Shown here: positions 45,827 to 58,060 of the stretch, piece after piece
Numbering within the stretch: the first letter of the stretch is position 1
How the letters are laid out: each line of letters opens with the position of its first letter
Assembly (NCBI GenBank): GCA_009733715.1
Contig: WMKJ01000016.1
Span: forward strand, 1-64,000
From: Herpomyces periplanetae
Taxonomy: Eukaryota; Ascomycota; Laboulbeniomycetes; Herpomycetales; Herpomycetaceae
Length of the DNA: 64,000 nt
Direction: 5' to 3'
Made by a program: the position numbers and the translations under genes
The notes under the pieces: model-generated
The model's input: only the letters and a program-made list of their open reading frames with translations
Databases searched by the model: none
What the model was told of the DNA's origin: nothing

Positions 45827-48800
45827 ATGCATTGGCCATATAATACACCAACAGTACTATCATTAAAAGTCGATGAACTTAATGAATACTTTAAGGTCAA
45901 TTCTGATGAGAGTGACTGGCCGGTTAATTTGATTAATATTTTACCCTCTGTTCAATCAAATATAACGAATGATCCAAATAATATTACAAATAAAATCAAT
46001 ACAAGCAATACTTTTCATGAGGTACCAGAGAATGCATCTTTAAATTCACCAGATATATTTTGCGCTCACAATAAAGCTGTGCACATTTTGTCGCTAAATC
46101 AAGATTTACACTTTGCGACACTATGCCAAAAATCTCTAACGGTTTGGCAATGTCGGGTAAGTTAGTAATTCTAGAATAACGTTAATTAATTGAGGCTAAC
46201 TGGAAATGCCATTTATGTAGAATTTAATTCCACTTGCTGTAACAATTCGGACTAGTGCTTCATGTGAACTATACGGAATAAATGTGGAATTTTCGTATAG
46301 TTCATTGGCCCAGTTATTTGGCGTCATTACAAGTACGAACTTTTTATTGCTATATTCGTTCGTGTATAATACAAATATGGAAAATTTGAAGGGTATAAAC
46401 CACATTAAGGATTACTTTATTGGTGAATCTGCAACTAGGTCAACTTTTCCCAGACTCCTACGAGGCAACTATGACAATTCAGAATGCGAGCGTCATACGT
46501 TAAGGGGACAAATCCACCTTGTCCAAATTGTGTGTCTCGATCAAGGAATTAACTGTCTACTTGCTATGCCTGAGGGTTTTTACATTGGAACTGCTAAGTC
46601 TGGGTCACTTTATCAACTTGAGTATTCAGTCACGAATGTATCTTCTCCGGCAAAGGAATCACGAATGTCCATTGAAGCTTCTGCGCAACCATCGTATAAA
46701 TTAAAGAGTGTATGGAAGAACCCTGAAAACCGTGCGACTAGTATTGTTAGTATGGCTTACGACGTGATACTGGAACTTTTAGTATGGCTAATGGATGATG
46801 GCCGAGGCTTTGCAATGCATAAAGGGGACAAAAAGTGTGAAATTCTAAATTCGACTCCCGAATGCTTTCATAAATCAACATCCGCAGATCTTGTTGGGTG
46901 TACTATTGATATAAACGGACGTGCTTCATCCATTGCAATCGGTTGTGCCAATGGAAGTGTGATGATTTATCGAGTAAAAGGGACACCTTTCGAATTTATT
47001 CACTCACACAATTTACGTCCAGAGGACTTAGGTCAAAGGGGAAGTTCGGTAACTCTAACCAAATTCTCCCCGGACGGATTCAGTATTTTTATAGGATACA
47101 TGATGAATTGGGCGTTTTGGACTGTCAGTGGATATTTGGGTTTGTCCAACTTTGAAATTTGTGAGTTAAGGGAAGAAGTTGAATGGCCAAAAGTTGTTCA
47201 TTCGGCCGAATGGCTCGGAAAAGGTTGTCAGTTGGCAGTTAGCTCCAAGGAATGGACTGATGGAATATGGATAATAGATATTGTCCGCAGCGCAGGGTCA
47301 ACAGTTCATACACCGACAAATATGCGCTTAGCGTTATTTGTAACAGATTCGGGGTTTTTAATTGGACGAGAAAATTATTTAGCGAAAAGTAAAAAAGGTT
47401 TATCAATGTATAGGAATGCTAACTGGAGTATAATAACAGCACCGGATAGCTACCTGGAAGACGAATGGCCCATAAGCCATGCTGTGATCTCATCCGATGG
47501 AATATACGTCGCAGTAGCAGGACAACGTGGATTAGCTTGCTACGGATTAATTGATCGACGCTGGAAGATATTTTTTGGTCATAAGGAACTTGAGACGGAT
47601 TTTAGCTTCCAAGGGGGAATGTTTTGGCATGATAAAGCACTGATAATGGGAGTTCGGCGAGGTCATTTGAATCAAGTTGGAGCATTTATCTGCAATGAAT
47701 CAATTAAAATGAACTGGAACCTTGATTCCATCGTACTGCCTCATAGAATTATTCGAGTCCTGCCAGATGGATCCGACCTGTTGTTGATTTACACTGATGA
47801 TAATCAGTTGTATAGGTATATGATGAAGATTCAAGATGGTGAATTTAAGTTTCAGCAAAAGCATCAAGTTAGTTTGATTGGGTATATTGAACGGCCCAAC
47901 CTGGTAAGAGGTATAAACTGGATTGAACGGGCTAGTGAAATGTATTTAGTTGTACTTTATGCTGGAGAGCTTGTGATGATTACAAGTCAGTGGATTGAGG
48001 AGAACTATAGGCCCGTGAAACGTAAGACCATAGCGTTAAACGTGGACTTTTACTATATTTTGGAGGATTGTGCTGTACCATTAAAATGGATGGAAAAGAC
48101 AAACGAAAAAGTTTACACGGTCTGGATGTGTAAAGGAGGAAAGCTTGAGATTATGGAAAGTTTGTTTGATGGATCAAATTTAAGTGAATTGGAAGATTTG
48201 GACGGTGTATACAAAAGAGATAATAGGATTTTGCAAGTCGGAGGTGATTATTTTCCATTAAGCTTGGATTTAGCACAAGGTTGTGTACTCGGTGTGAATA
48301 TTAACGCTGAATTTGGACCGACAAATTCAGAATTCTTGATTGAGATGCGAGTAAGTTAAACTAAAAATGTGATGAAGTATGGACTAACAGAGTATAACAA
48401 ACGAATAGACGAGTTTATTTGTGCCAAATCTTATACTTTTTTACATGACCAAAGGGCGAAAACAAGAAGCTTTGCGAATTTGTGAATATTATCGAAATGT
48501 TGAGCACTTTTCCCACATTCTTGAGTTAACGGTACAATTAGCCCTTGAGATGCAAGAAACAAAACCTGTCTTGAAAAATGTGCTGGACCTGGTGAACGAG
48601 TTTCCGGAGAATCTTCTTATACTAGTTCAGTGTATTCGTAAGAATGAAGTTAGCGTGTGGAAAAATCTGCTGGAATATCTTCCACCGGTCACAAGTCTTT
48701 TCCAAACAGCATTAGATAGAAATGATTTGCATATTGCAGCAGGGTTTCTCTTGGTTATACATGGTTTAACTACCGAACAAGCGGAAAATTTTGATCAAAG

Positions 48801-48960
48801 CTTTGTGGTTAAATTATTAACGAGAGCTAAACAAGTAAATGATTGGATTTTATGTGAAGAGGTTTCGTCATTTTTGTTGTCTATGGAAATTTCAAGGCCA
48901 AAACTTTACGAGATTTTAAATCAAGTGGACAAAGATTTGGTAGATGATGCTTTAAACTGA
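45827..48960 (+). CDS. RIC1: Ric1, subunit of the Ric1-Rgp1 Ypt6/Rab6 exchange factor (3 exons)
   Basis: Exons 45827-46156, 46221-48350 and 48409-48960 give 1003 residues (yeast Ric1: 1056). The introns (64 and 58 nt) have GTAAGT donors, GCTAAC/ACTAAC and TAG acceptors and fall between codons. The start MHWPYNTPTV matches the MYWPxGxPxxY-like opening of fungal Ric1. Beta-propeller-like repeats dominate the first ~650 residues (for example SLFATL-like DLHFATLCQKSLTVWQ and TLTKFSPDGFSIFIGY). The helical C-terminal domain, with RKQEALRICEYYRNVEHFSHILELTVQLAL and AAGFLLVIHG, resembles the RIC1 domain of other eukaryotes. With Rgp1 it activates Ypt6 for retrograde transport from endosomes to Golgi. 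Confidence 0.87.
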
Positions 48961-49258
48961 ACGTTAACATTTACTGTATACAGTGATTTTCAAATTGAGG
49001 GACCTTGTTTTATTCAAGTTGGATGATCTACCTCGGTTAATTTTTACCTGGTCCGTCCTTGACTTTACACCTGGCCCCTTATCCGAATTCTATCAGTCCA
49101 CGAGCGTATATTTATCATTATGGTCTATCCGTCCGGGTATAATATTTGTTTTGCAAATAAGTGAAAGGTTTTCTGGAAAAGCCCGATTATTATACATGAA
49201 ATATCATACTTGTTTAAACATTTTTATAAACTAGTCCAGAATATATCAGATTTCGAGC

Positions 49259-51046
49259 ATGGCCGAGTCAAACATCCAGGAAAAAAAAAGTCGAGATGTC
49301 ATGGTTCAAATGAAACTAATTGTTCAAGGTGAAGATTACTTCGATACCGGTGATAATGACAGCAATTCTAGCGATATTGCTATCTTTAGTAGTGATGATC
49401 TCGATAATGCAGATATCACTAATTATTCCAATGGGTCATCTTGTCACAAACAGCCGATTCTTGGACCATGGTGGAAAAAGAGAACGCTCGAGTCAAGGGA
49501 AAATGGAGATGATGATACTGACGATGCCTTTTTTACGGTTTCGCGTACGACTAATTCTGGTTGGCAGTGTGTGAACTGGAAACGAATGGACTCTGGAATT
49601 GAATTTTTCAGTGATGATGATACTACCACGGACCAGGTTAATGAAATGTCTCATAACATGAACTTTTTGTTAGATATAGATATTGCTGAATATCTTGAGC
49701 AATGTATTGCGGCCAATTGTGAAGATATCGATCTAACGTACGTGCACGTTCAAAATTCCAAGTTGACCAACTAAACTAATCTTCATAACAGCAACCGTGA
49801 CATTGAAAAACTCCCTTTGAATATATTTTCACCCTTAAACTCCATTATAAGCTCATCTCGTGGCCATAGATTTCGCAAGCCAGAACTGCAGCTTTACTTG
49901 GGAAACAATTGGTTAACTTATGCACCACTTAGCCTGTGGACACTGGAAAATTTAACTATACTCAGTCTTCGTAATAATTCATTAACTGAATTACCGGATT
50001 GTATTTGTTGGCTTAAAAACCTTCAAGTTCTTAATGTTGGAGCAAATCAACTTCGTTACTTACCCGCTGAGTTACTTTGTCTATTAGCTGGGAGATCTTC
50101 GGACGGCAAGTTAAAAAGTTTGATAACATGGCCAAATCCATTTGTACGATCTGTTCATTGGTGGCCGACGTATGGATCAAATTCGAATTTGGATTCAAAT
50201 CACTCAAAGTGCTCTGATGAGTTAAATACAGAATCGAGATATGTACATGAGCATTATAAAGCCGTACTTTGGAGAACTATACATGCACTTCGAATGATTC
50301 ATGAAACAAATAATCCGGATAATATTGAAAGTGGAAGTATTTCACTTGGATGTGAATTTGTCGGAGTATCTTATCCACTCCTCTTTCAGAATAACGGACT
50401 TCCTGCGAATTTTCACCTAACTTATACTCAACTCATACGACAATTACCCTTGGAAGATGGACACGCTCCGAAACTCCCTATTTCGCTAGAAGAATGGGAA
50501 ACTGATAACTCTGTGCCATGGTCGATTGCCCAACGATATCCACTGGTTGTTCCTATTGAACGTAAATTGATTCCAAGTTTTTTCGAACTTTCGTTACGTG
50601 CTATTACTCTGACAATGACCAAAGATCCGATATTTTCGACAAATTTTCCTCCTGATAATATTGAGGCAATTCTTAAAGTTTTGGATTTCCATGTTGATCC
50701 TGAAGAATTACCATTGTCCGTAGTTCAAGGGTTAACTGTTGCAGCTAAACTTGCCAGTAAATTTGCCATTTCACCATATTCATTAACCGATGGGCTATTT
50801 TCCCAAGATCCGTTAAAATTTGTGCTTCCCCAAATGGAATTTCTGGAATACTGGTGCATTCAACCCCATCATGCCAATGCTGTTGCATTGTCTAATGCTC
50901 GACCTGATAATATTTTATTGTCACTATTACCATTTTTACGCCGTACGGGTGATCGTAGTATAGATAACATTCCGAAATTACGAGAGTGGAATCAAGAGGT
51001 TCGGGATGGAATCGAAAAGGAATTTGGTACTAAGTTTATGATGTAG
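49259..51046 (+). CDS. Leucine-rich repeat protein of unknown function (2 exons)
   Basis: Exons 49259-49737 and 49792-51046 give 577 residues. The 54-nt intron (GTACGT...AACAG) restores DIDLTNRDIEKLPLNIF, a typical first LRR strand, and the upstream exon would otherwise end in a stop. The N-terminal ~150 residues are acidic and Ser/Asn-rich with an SDDDTTT patch. At least three repeats follow: LYLGNNWLTYAPLSLWTL, LTILSLRNNSLTELPDCICWL and LQVLNVGANQLRYLPAELL. The remaining ~350 residues have no LRRs and include FFELSLRAITLTM, a conserved-looking stretch. I recall a similar layout in fungal LRR proteins without known function. It is not Sds22 or adenylate cyclase, both of which have many more repeats. 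Confidence 0.75.
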
Positions 51047-52023
51047 AAGGTGTTTAACCATCGATTTTTTTTTCTTGGTGTAGTATAAAATAAAATGCAT
51101 AGTACATGGGACAAGAATAATTAAGTTTAATTGACGTGTAAAAGTAAAATAAATCTGCCAAAATAATACCTATTAGCCGTGATCACCGCCACACGGCTAC
51201 ACAGCCACACGCACCGTCCTATACACCCCCACGGCTCACATGACCCCGTCAGAGAGATTACATTACGGGGGGCTTGGCAAGCAAAATATGGCAGAAGCGT
51301 GGCGAACAGACAAGTGAGAAAGCCAACAAACGAACAAATGTATCACGCGGGACAAGCTAAAGGTAGTATTAAATTACCAAGGCTTGTACAATTGTTTAAC
51401 TATCCTCGGAATCTTGGAGTGTTGGATCAATCTAATTAAAAACTCGATAAGGCAATGGTGTTGGTGGGAGTGGCTAGTTGGCTTGTTACCATATCACGGG
51501 TTCTCACGTGAGCTTACGCTAAGGCAAATATTTTCACATCTCATAACGCGATGCCCCGTTATTTGATTTTTTCATGCAACGGTTAATACGGGATAAGTTT
51601 GTCGGGGTTTTTAAGGCTGATCAAACTAAACTTATAAACTTTAGTTACACTTACATTGTTTAATTAATTACACCTTAATGTGTATTCGCGTATACGTACC
51701 TACGCGTACGCGTGTGAAGGTGGAATTTTATTAACATACTCACAATACTCGTCACTAACCTTACTATCGGCTAACTCACATTGTACAATCATCTTTTATC
51801 TTGTCATCCTTTCTTCGGGTTGCGCACCCATGACGAGTTCTGTATTATCCGGGTAATCACATCGTAATCGTCGGAAAGATTTTGTCCACATTATTCCCTA
51901 TTCAGGATAAATTTATGTGCGCGTAAATACGGAAGGTTTACTCACTTCTCCCGTCGATCTTCAAATATACATCACTTATTGCGTATATTGCTAGTCATAT
52001 ACGTTTGTATTCACTATTTCAAT
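51047..52023. other. Intergenic region between LRR gene and CUE1
   Basis: A 977-bp region without a credible gene. It has a tandem ACGCGT pair at 51702-51713 about 310 bp upstream of CUE1. Confidence 0.55.
51702..51713. promoter_or_regulatory. Tandem ACGCGT (MCB-like) sites
   Basis: Two adjacent copies of ACGCGT form a 12-bp block. In fungi this is the MluI cell-cycle box bound by MBF at G1/S genes. Its location upstream of an ER degradation gene is unexpected, so it may serve another, unseen transcript or be chance. Confidence 0.35.
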
Positions 52024-52804
52024 ATGAACTCGGCAGATAAGCCGTTCAATATTCCTCAACTATGTGTCCTATTTTTCTTCGGCGCTTTGATCGTAAGGTG
52101 GTGGATCAATAGCTCAAAGTCCAAAAATACCGGTACATGTCTATTCCTCATTACTCTTCGTGTATGCAAAGTGACTCTTTGTTAACACTTTCACAAGGTT
52201 CCAACTCTCCTATTCCGCAAGTCATGCTTGATCGAGTGTCTAGCATACGACAGATGTTCCCTCAGGTAGATCGTAGAAGCATTTTATGGGACTTACAACA
52301 AAATGGCGGTGATGTTAGTCTCACAGCGGAAAAAATTATTACTCGAGGCACTTTAGACCCGGTGAGCAAGCATGAGTTTTACTTAAGCGTATATGCGCGT
52401 ATTCTAGTAAAAGGCTCTAACTTTGGTATGTGTATTATGTATAGCCTCCTCAGTCTTTTCAACCAACCTTTCCCCCCTCGAATGATGGCAATACAGAACC
52501 AGACAACAGTACAAACGGGTCCCAACAGACTACAACTTCATCAAGCGACCGAAAGGCACGGACAAAGCATGTTAATCTTATCGAACGGTACAATTTAGAA
52601 TCCAAGCTAGAATCGGATGGACCCAAGGTGGATTTCAAAATGTCTTCAAGTGGATTACACTCAACAGCCCACACCAGTTCAAACTGTTGGTCGAGTAATA
52701 AGAATGTGCGAGCATCCCTACTACAACAGAGACGCGAAGCTATGGTTTTAGCCGCGCGATCCCGTTTAATGAACGACCTTCAAGGTAAAACTTCCGCAGT
52801 TTAA
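52024..52804 (+). CDS. CUE1: Cue1-like ER membrane protein recruiting Ubc7 (3 exons)
   Basis: Inferred exons 52024-52132, 52198-52361 and 52454-52804 give 207 residues, close to yeast Cue1 (203). Introns are 65 and 92 nt with GTACAT/GTGAGC donors and CAAG/CTCAG acceptors. An N-terminal signal-anchor (QLCVLFFFGALIVRWW, about 13-28) is followed by a CUE ubiquitin-binding domain (about 46-88) with RQMFPQVDRRSILWDLQQNGGDVSLTAE. The C-terminus holds HVNLIERYNLESKL and a Lys/Arg/Gln-rich helix (NVRASLLQQRREAMVLAARSRL) that resembles the Ubc7-binding region. Cue1 anchors Ubc7 at the ER membrane and stimulates it in ERAD. The second intron acceptor is the one that keeps frame into that helix. Stop at 52802-52804. 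Confidence 0.85.
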
Positions 52805-53724
52805 ACCTGTTAACTTTGATATTTCCGGTTGTAATGATACATCCATACATTCGGACATCCCTTGCGTACAATAATCTTAACGTTGGACCAAATTTGCGGC
52901 ATATCCGCGATAGCGTTCCAAGGAATGCTGTATCCCACGAGCATGATAATTAACATAATAACATATTAAAAAAATGCGTTAATCAACAGAAGTACGCTAG
53001 AAGCGTGAACAATAGGATAACGTTTACCCGAACTTTTCTTTAATAAGTTTGAGTACACGCATCCCAAATGGGTGGTAGTACGGGCATAAAAGTTCGATGT
53101 ACGCGCTTATGCGTTCGAGCGCACCTGAAATTTATTAATTTATGCATGACCCGAATATTACCATACACATACAAACTCTCTTTGCTCATACTTGTAACGA
53201 ATATATTAACCATACTAAATTTAAAGTCTAATACACCGAACAGTTTAACATTTTCTTCACCGTGTTAAACAACCACATCTGCTCAGCCACTTGACCAGAG
53301 TACTCGAGTGGCGGTACAAAATACCCCGCAGACTCGGATCGCGTGACGAATGCCAAGACCATGCATGTGACAGGCAATGATTGATACTAAAGAGAAGGTG
53401 CGGTCGAATTGTGTATTTGCCATGTATACCAGGGTTTGCGGCAGATCCTCGGTTTATGTGTGAGTTGTGCAGCATTGTAGCAAACGCAGAATCTAATTAG
53501 TCATCAAAACAAGAAATTTGGTTCAAGAGTGGGCGGTGTAGCGGTAAGCAGGGAAGATTTACGATTTTGTGGTAAAATAAAAATATTTTGGGAAGACGTC
53601 GATTAATTATACTAAATAGTTAAAGTTAGAGGGAGTTTAAGACAGATTTATATTTAATATAATTTGGCAAGTTTTTTGTTACAAGTCGGCGGTACCAGTC
53701 GGCACGATATATATTTTTGGGGTG
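52805..53724. other. Intergenic region upstream of ILV2
   Basis: A 920-bp region with no credible coding frame. It includes the ILV2 promoter; I did not find a TGACTC Gcn4 core there. Confidence 0.55.
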
Positions 53725-55941
53725 ATGAAGCAGATGATATCGTGTAGGAAAACACTTATGAAAATTCCACGAGCGGAGTTTATAACTTACGCTCGTGGTA
53801 AAGGGTTACGTGAATTTAAATCTGTGTATACGCAAGATTTATATGATGTATGGAATGAATTAAACGGAGTTTCAACTCGCCGCACGTTTAAATCGGCTAC
53901 GGATGTTCATCAAGCGACTGTGGTTACGGCGAATGCTACCCTACGAAAATCAAGAGAGGCGAGTAACTTACCTGACACGACGAATGTCAGTATAAAGAGT
54001 AATACCTGTGGGGCAGAACGAACAAATCCGTTAAATGAAATAGGACCAAACAGAAATCAAACTGTTAAACATTACCGCCAACCCAATATTTTATTGGATC
54101 ATTCTTTCGTTGGAATGAAAGGTGGAGAGATTTTTCACGAAATGATGCTTCGTTTAGGTGTGAAACACATTTTTGGGTATCCCGGCGGAGCTATTTTACC
54201 CGTGTTCGATGCTATATACAAGTCGCCGTACTTTGACTTTATTTTACCACGTCATGAGCAAGGTGCAGGTCACATGGCTGAAGGATATGCTCGAGCATCC
54301 GGACGTCCTGGTGTGGTTCTGGTAACATCGGGACCAGGAGCTACGAATATTATTACACCATTACAAGATGCATTAATGGATGGTACACCACTTGTAGTAT
54401 TTTCGGGGCAAGTCCCATGCTCCGCTATTGGGAGTGACGCATTTCAAGAAGCGGATGTTATAGGAATCTCGCGGGCGTGTACAAAGTGGAATGTCATGGT
54501 TAAATCAATTGTGGATTTACCACGTCGTATCAACGAAGCTTTTAAAATAGCTTGTAGCGGCCGACCAGGTCCGGTTTTAGTGGATTTACCCAAGGATGTA
54601 ACCGGAGGAACCTTAACGGTGCCGATTCCATTAACTAGTGACATTCCAATAAATCCTTCAGCGGCTTTTTTGGAGGCACGAGATTACTCAAAGCAACAGT
54701 TATATATGGCACTGAAACGGGTAGCCAAATTAGTAGATTCGTGTAAAAAACCCGTTATCTACGCAGGACAAGGTATACTAAGTTCTCCGGAGGGGCCGCA
54801 TTTATTAAGAGACTTTGCAGATAAGGCATCAATACCGGTGACGACAACACTACAGGGATTAGGAGCTTTTGACGAGTTAGACGTGAAGTCATTGCATATG
54901 TTGGGAATGCACGGTTCGGGATATGCTAACATGGCAATGCAAGAGGCTGATCTTATTTTAGCATTGGGAGCGCGATTTGATGATCGTATAACGGGGAATA
55001 TTAACAAATTTGCACCAACGGCGCAGGCCGCGGGAGCAGCAGGGACTGGGGGAATTATACACTTTGAAATAGCAGCGAAAAATATTAACAAGGTTGTAAA
55101 TGCGAGTGAAGCTATTGAAGGTGACGTAGTGGAGAATTTAAGAACTTTGTTGCCGTTGGTAAAAGCTCAAAGTATGGAGGATCGAGCTGAATGGTTTGAA
55201 CGAATAAATGCTTGGAAAAAGAGATATCCATGGAACTACGAGCGCGAGCAAGAGGGTGGAAAAATTAAGCCCCAAACCGTCATGGCAAAGCTTTCGGAGA
55301 TAACAGAGTCATATAAGGACAATGTCATAATCACAACGGGAGTAGGACAACATCAAATGTGGGTTGCACAGCATTTCCGGTGGAGATTTCCCCGTAGTAT
55401 GATTACGAGCGGTGGTTTAGGAACGATGGGTTTTGGTTTACCAGCAGCGATAGGGGCAAAAGTAGCGCAACCCAAGAAGGTCGTCGTCGATGTTGATGGG
55501 GATGCAAGTTTTAGCATGACGTTAACGGAATTATCAACGGCCGTAGAATTCAACATTGGAGTTAGAGTGATCATTTTGAATAACGAGGAGCAAGGTATGG
55601 TAGTTCAGTGGCAGAGTTTATTTTTTGAAGACCGGTTTGCCCATACCCATCAGAAGAATGCAGATTTTGTTAAGTTGGCTGAGGCGATGGGATGCCCGGC
55701 TCGACGAACCGAAAAGGTGGAGAATTTGGAAAGAGATTTAAAATGGTTGTTGGAAGATACCGATGATGATGGTAGTGTGGGACGTAGGGGAGGGCCGAAG
55801 TTGTTGGAAGTTAAAACAGATCAAAAGATTGCTGTTCTTCCCATGGTACCAGGGGGTTCGGGATTACATGAGTTTATAGCTTATGATGAAGAAAAAGAAC
55901 GACAACGACGTGAAAGGACCCGCCAGCGGACTGGTAGATGA
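53725..55941 (+). CDS. ILV2: Acetolactate synthase catalytic subunit
   Basis: Acetolactate synthase catalyses the first common step of valine, isoleucine and leucine synthesis in mitochondria. The frame is 738 residues from the first ATG (53725). The first ~100 residues are basic and Ser/Thr-rich, fitting a long transit peptide. Catalytic Glu lies in LPRHEQGAGHMAEGYAR near 177. GQVPCSAIGSDAFQEADV and GFGLPAAIGAKVAQP follow. The TPP-Mg motif is VDVDGDASF...NNEEQGMV, near 589-625. The C-terminal domain has QWQSLFFEDRFAHTHQ. Its regulatory subunit ILV6 is not in the window. Residues that commonly mutate to herbicide resistance are wild type: Pro in GQVP and Trp in MVVQW. Confidence 0.97.
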   Translation: MKQMISCRKTLMKIPRAEFITYARGKGLREFKSVYTQDLYDVWNELNGVSTRRTFKSATDVHQATVVTANATLRKSREASNLPDTTNVSIKSNTCGAERTNPLNEIGPNRNQTVKHYRQPNILLDHSFVGMKGGEIFHEMMLRLGVKHIFGYPGGAILPVFDAIYKSPYFDFILPRHEQGAGHMAEGYARASGRPGVVLVTSGPGATNIITPLQDALMDGTPLVVFSGQVPCSAIGSDAFQEADVIGISRACTKWNVMVKSIVDLPRRINEAFKIACSGRPGPVLVDLPKDVTGGTLTVPIPLTSDIPINPSAAFLEARDYSKQQLYMALKRVAKLVDSCKKPVIYAGQGILSSPEGPHLLRDFADKASIPVTTTLQGLGAFDELDVKSLHMLGMHGSGYANMAMQEADLILALGARFDDRITGNINKFAPTAQAAGAAGTGGIIHFEIAAKNINKVVNASEAIEGDVVENLRTLLPLVKAQSMEDRAEWFERINAWKKRYPWNYEREQEGGKIKPQTVMAKLSEITESYKDNVIITTGVGQHQMWVAQHFRWRFPRSMITSGGLGTMGFGLPAAIGAKVAQPKKVVVDVDGDASFSMTLTELSTAVEFNIGVRVIILNNEEQGMVVQWQSLFFEDRFAHTHQKNADFVKLAEAMGCPARRTEKVENLERDLKWLLEDTDDDGSVGRRGGPKLLEVKTDQKIAVLPMVPGGSGLHEFIAYDEEKERQRRERTRQRTGR

Positions 55942-57181
55942 GACAACTAAAGTGTTGATTCATTGCAATGTGTGAGTGTAGAACATTTAATGTACATGCG
56001 CAGACTGTATGCGCATTTTGCCTGCTGCTTTGCTTTGGAATGGATCGAGATGATGCGCTTTATTGCTATGACGTGGCACTGGCTAGGCTGGTTTTTGGGT
56101 CAAGATCCTCAGTACCGGAGCAATAAGTAAATTTATCAAACGTTCATCGGTTAATACTGGGGCGACTATTTACGTTTGGTGTCACTGTTATAAACGGCTA
56201 CGGTGCAATAAGCTGCAACATTGGATGCCAGTGTACTGACAACCATGCCAGAGTGTAGGTTTGCGCTTTAGGTTGTGCAGTATTTGCGCAAGCTGGGTTA
56301 GCTGAACTTACCGAATTTGTGGTGGCGTTGAAACGAAGTGAATCGTGGTGTGTGTATGTGAATGAGTGTGTGCGTGTGCGGCCACCAATTGACAAGCAAT
56401 TAGACTACTGCAGGTTGCTAATCAGCCTGATGAAAAAGCGATTTATCAATGCCAGAGCGCGCGCCTAAATTTCGACGCTGCATAACTCCGCAAAACCCTT
56501 CGTGCCCCTATTATTTATTAATAGCCAGCCAGTCCCATGTGAGGTTGACTGACATTTAACACAGTACGATACAACACGGCCTTCCTACTCGCTCAGACAG
56601 GATTTATTGAGTTCGTGAAAATCCAACTCGGCGCTCGCGATGCTTCTCCAACCACGGTTAACGTTGACTCGCACATCCCGGTTGTCAGGGTTCTGCAGCG
56701 CACCACACAACTCCACTAGCATTCGACCTTGTCCAACATTCACCGCCGTCGCCATCACCTTGGCCGCCACATGTCGTCCTCAGCGTCCGCTGATTCTGTT
56801 CAAATATGTGTGGCATTATGTCTTGTCTTATTCAAGTGTTTTCACACGCCCACTTGCCCCTTTATCGCCAGACCCTTTGGGCCTGTACGCTAAACGTGCA
56901 CGAGCCCGCTCTAATTAATCCTTTTATAATCCCTGACAAACTTATTAAAGTGGTGGCAGCTCGCTCCTAACGCATCCTTGTCCATCACTCTTTTTGCATC
57001 ATTTACTTTCGCTACGCCCGTCTCTACACCTCCATTCCTCATTTTGTACATATACCACGCTCTTTATAAACTCTCTTCACCATCCTAAGCTTACCCGTTG
57101 GCTTATCCTTTTCACGTTTCACCCATCGTGCCACTCTACTCCGCACCGCACCGTTACCTCCTTTCACTTTCTACACTTACA
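55942..57181. other. Intergenic region between ILV2 and the secreted-protein gene
   Basis: A 1.24-kb region with no gene I can support. Short frames on both strands lack motifs. The last 200 bp are pyrimidine-rich, as for a fungal promoter. Confidence 0.55.
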
Positions 57182-58060
57182 ATGCCAAAGTTAACGAATA
57201 TCATCATACCGTTTGTTACGGCAGGGCTACTCTACTTTTCACCCGCCCCTGTACTGGCTTCATCTGATAGCCTTGGTGAAGCTACAATTTCGCGTGATAC
57301 CGTCCGTACAAAAGTATTCGAAGGTTACTTGGTTGAACATTTTGATATCATTTTCGAAAAACGAGCTGCTTCACCACCACCACCACCTCTTCCTCCTCCT
57401 CCTCCTCTTACCATTAACAATACTATTTATCCCCCTCCCAAAAACGACCCTTCTGGAGTCCACTACGATACGTGTACGGTCAACTTCCAACTCACTGATT
57501 TGGATCCAGATGCTATAAAATATTCGGGAAAGTGTGACGTCTTTGATAACGTCATCACCAACGACAGTTGGGTAAGTTATCCTCCCCATTGTATCCTACA
57601 TTCCAATTCTCCCTTTGCTACCTGACCGAATTTTACATCTCGCCCACCGTACTACATTAGATCCCTTCCTAGTCCTCCCCCATCATGTTGTTGTTGTTGT
57701 TGTTGTTAGTCTTAGTTACCGTTCGTTATAATAGTATCAACTTTTATACATTAATTAACTCCTGGTGTGTTTGGATTCCTATTACAGCACTCCTGTGATC
57801 CAGATGAAGGCTGGAAATGGCGAATCCCGCACTGCCAACGCAATGAAATTTCACTCCGCATTAATCATTCTTACCATAGTCCACGTATGGGGAGTATTCC
57901 ATCCGAGCAGTACGTTCGAAGCATAGGATCACATCGTTTTAACACGTTAAACTCCACTGAATTCGACTGTACCATTCCTGAGCCAGGAACCCAAAAAGTT
58001 TCGTGCAGCTTGAGAGAAGACCACCGTCTGGTAATTTATATTAATGCAGCCGTAGCATAA
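57182..58060 (+). CDS. Predicted secreted Cys/Pro-containing protein of unknown function (2 exons)
   Basis: Exons 57182-57571 and 57788-58060 give 220 residues. The 216-nt intron runs GTAAGT to TATTACAG between whole codons and contains a (GTT)7 microsatellite. The ATG opens a probable signal peptide (MPKLTNIIIPFVTAGLLYF...VLASS). A polyproline run (PPPPPLPPPPP) lies near residue 62-73. Six cysteines follow: one in YDTCTVNF, one in SGKCDVFD, then HSCDPDEG, PHCQRN, FDCTIPE and VSCSLRE, so three disulfides are possible. I recognise no family. It converges on the DUF6601-like gene. An effector, wall or surface protein is possible, but nothing in the sequence decides this. Confidence 0.6.
57687..57707 (+). 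repeat. (GTT)7 microsatellite in intron
   Basis: Seven perfect GTT units are found inside the predicted intron of the secreted-protein gene. Confidence 0.9.

Noticed and set aside
49738-49791. Two separate genes in place of one LRR gene
   Set aside because: The 54-nt GTACGT...ACAG intron joins the frames into a perfect LRR strand (DIDLTNRDIEKLP).
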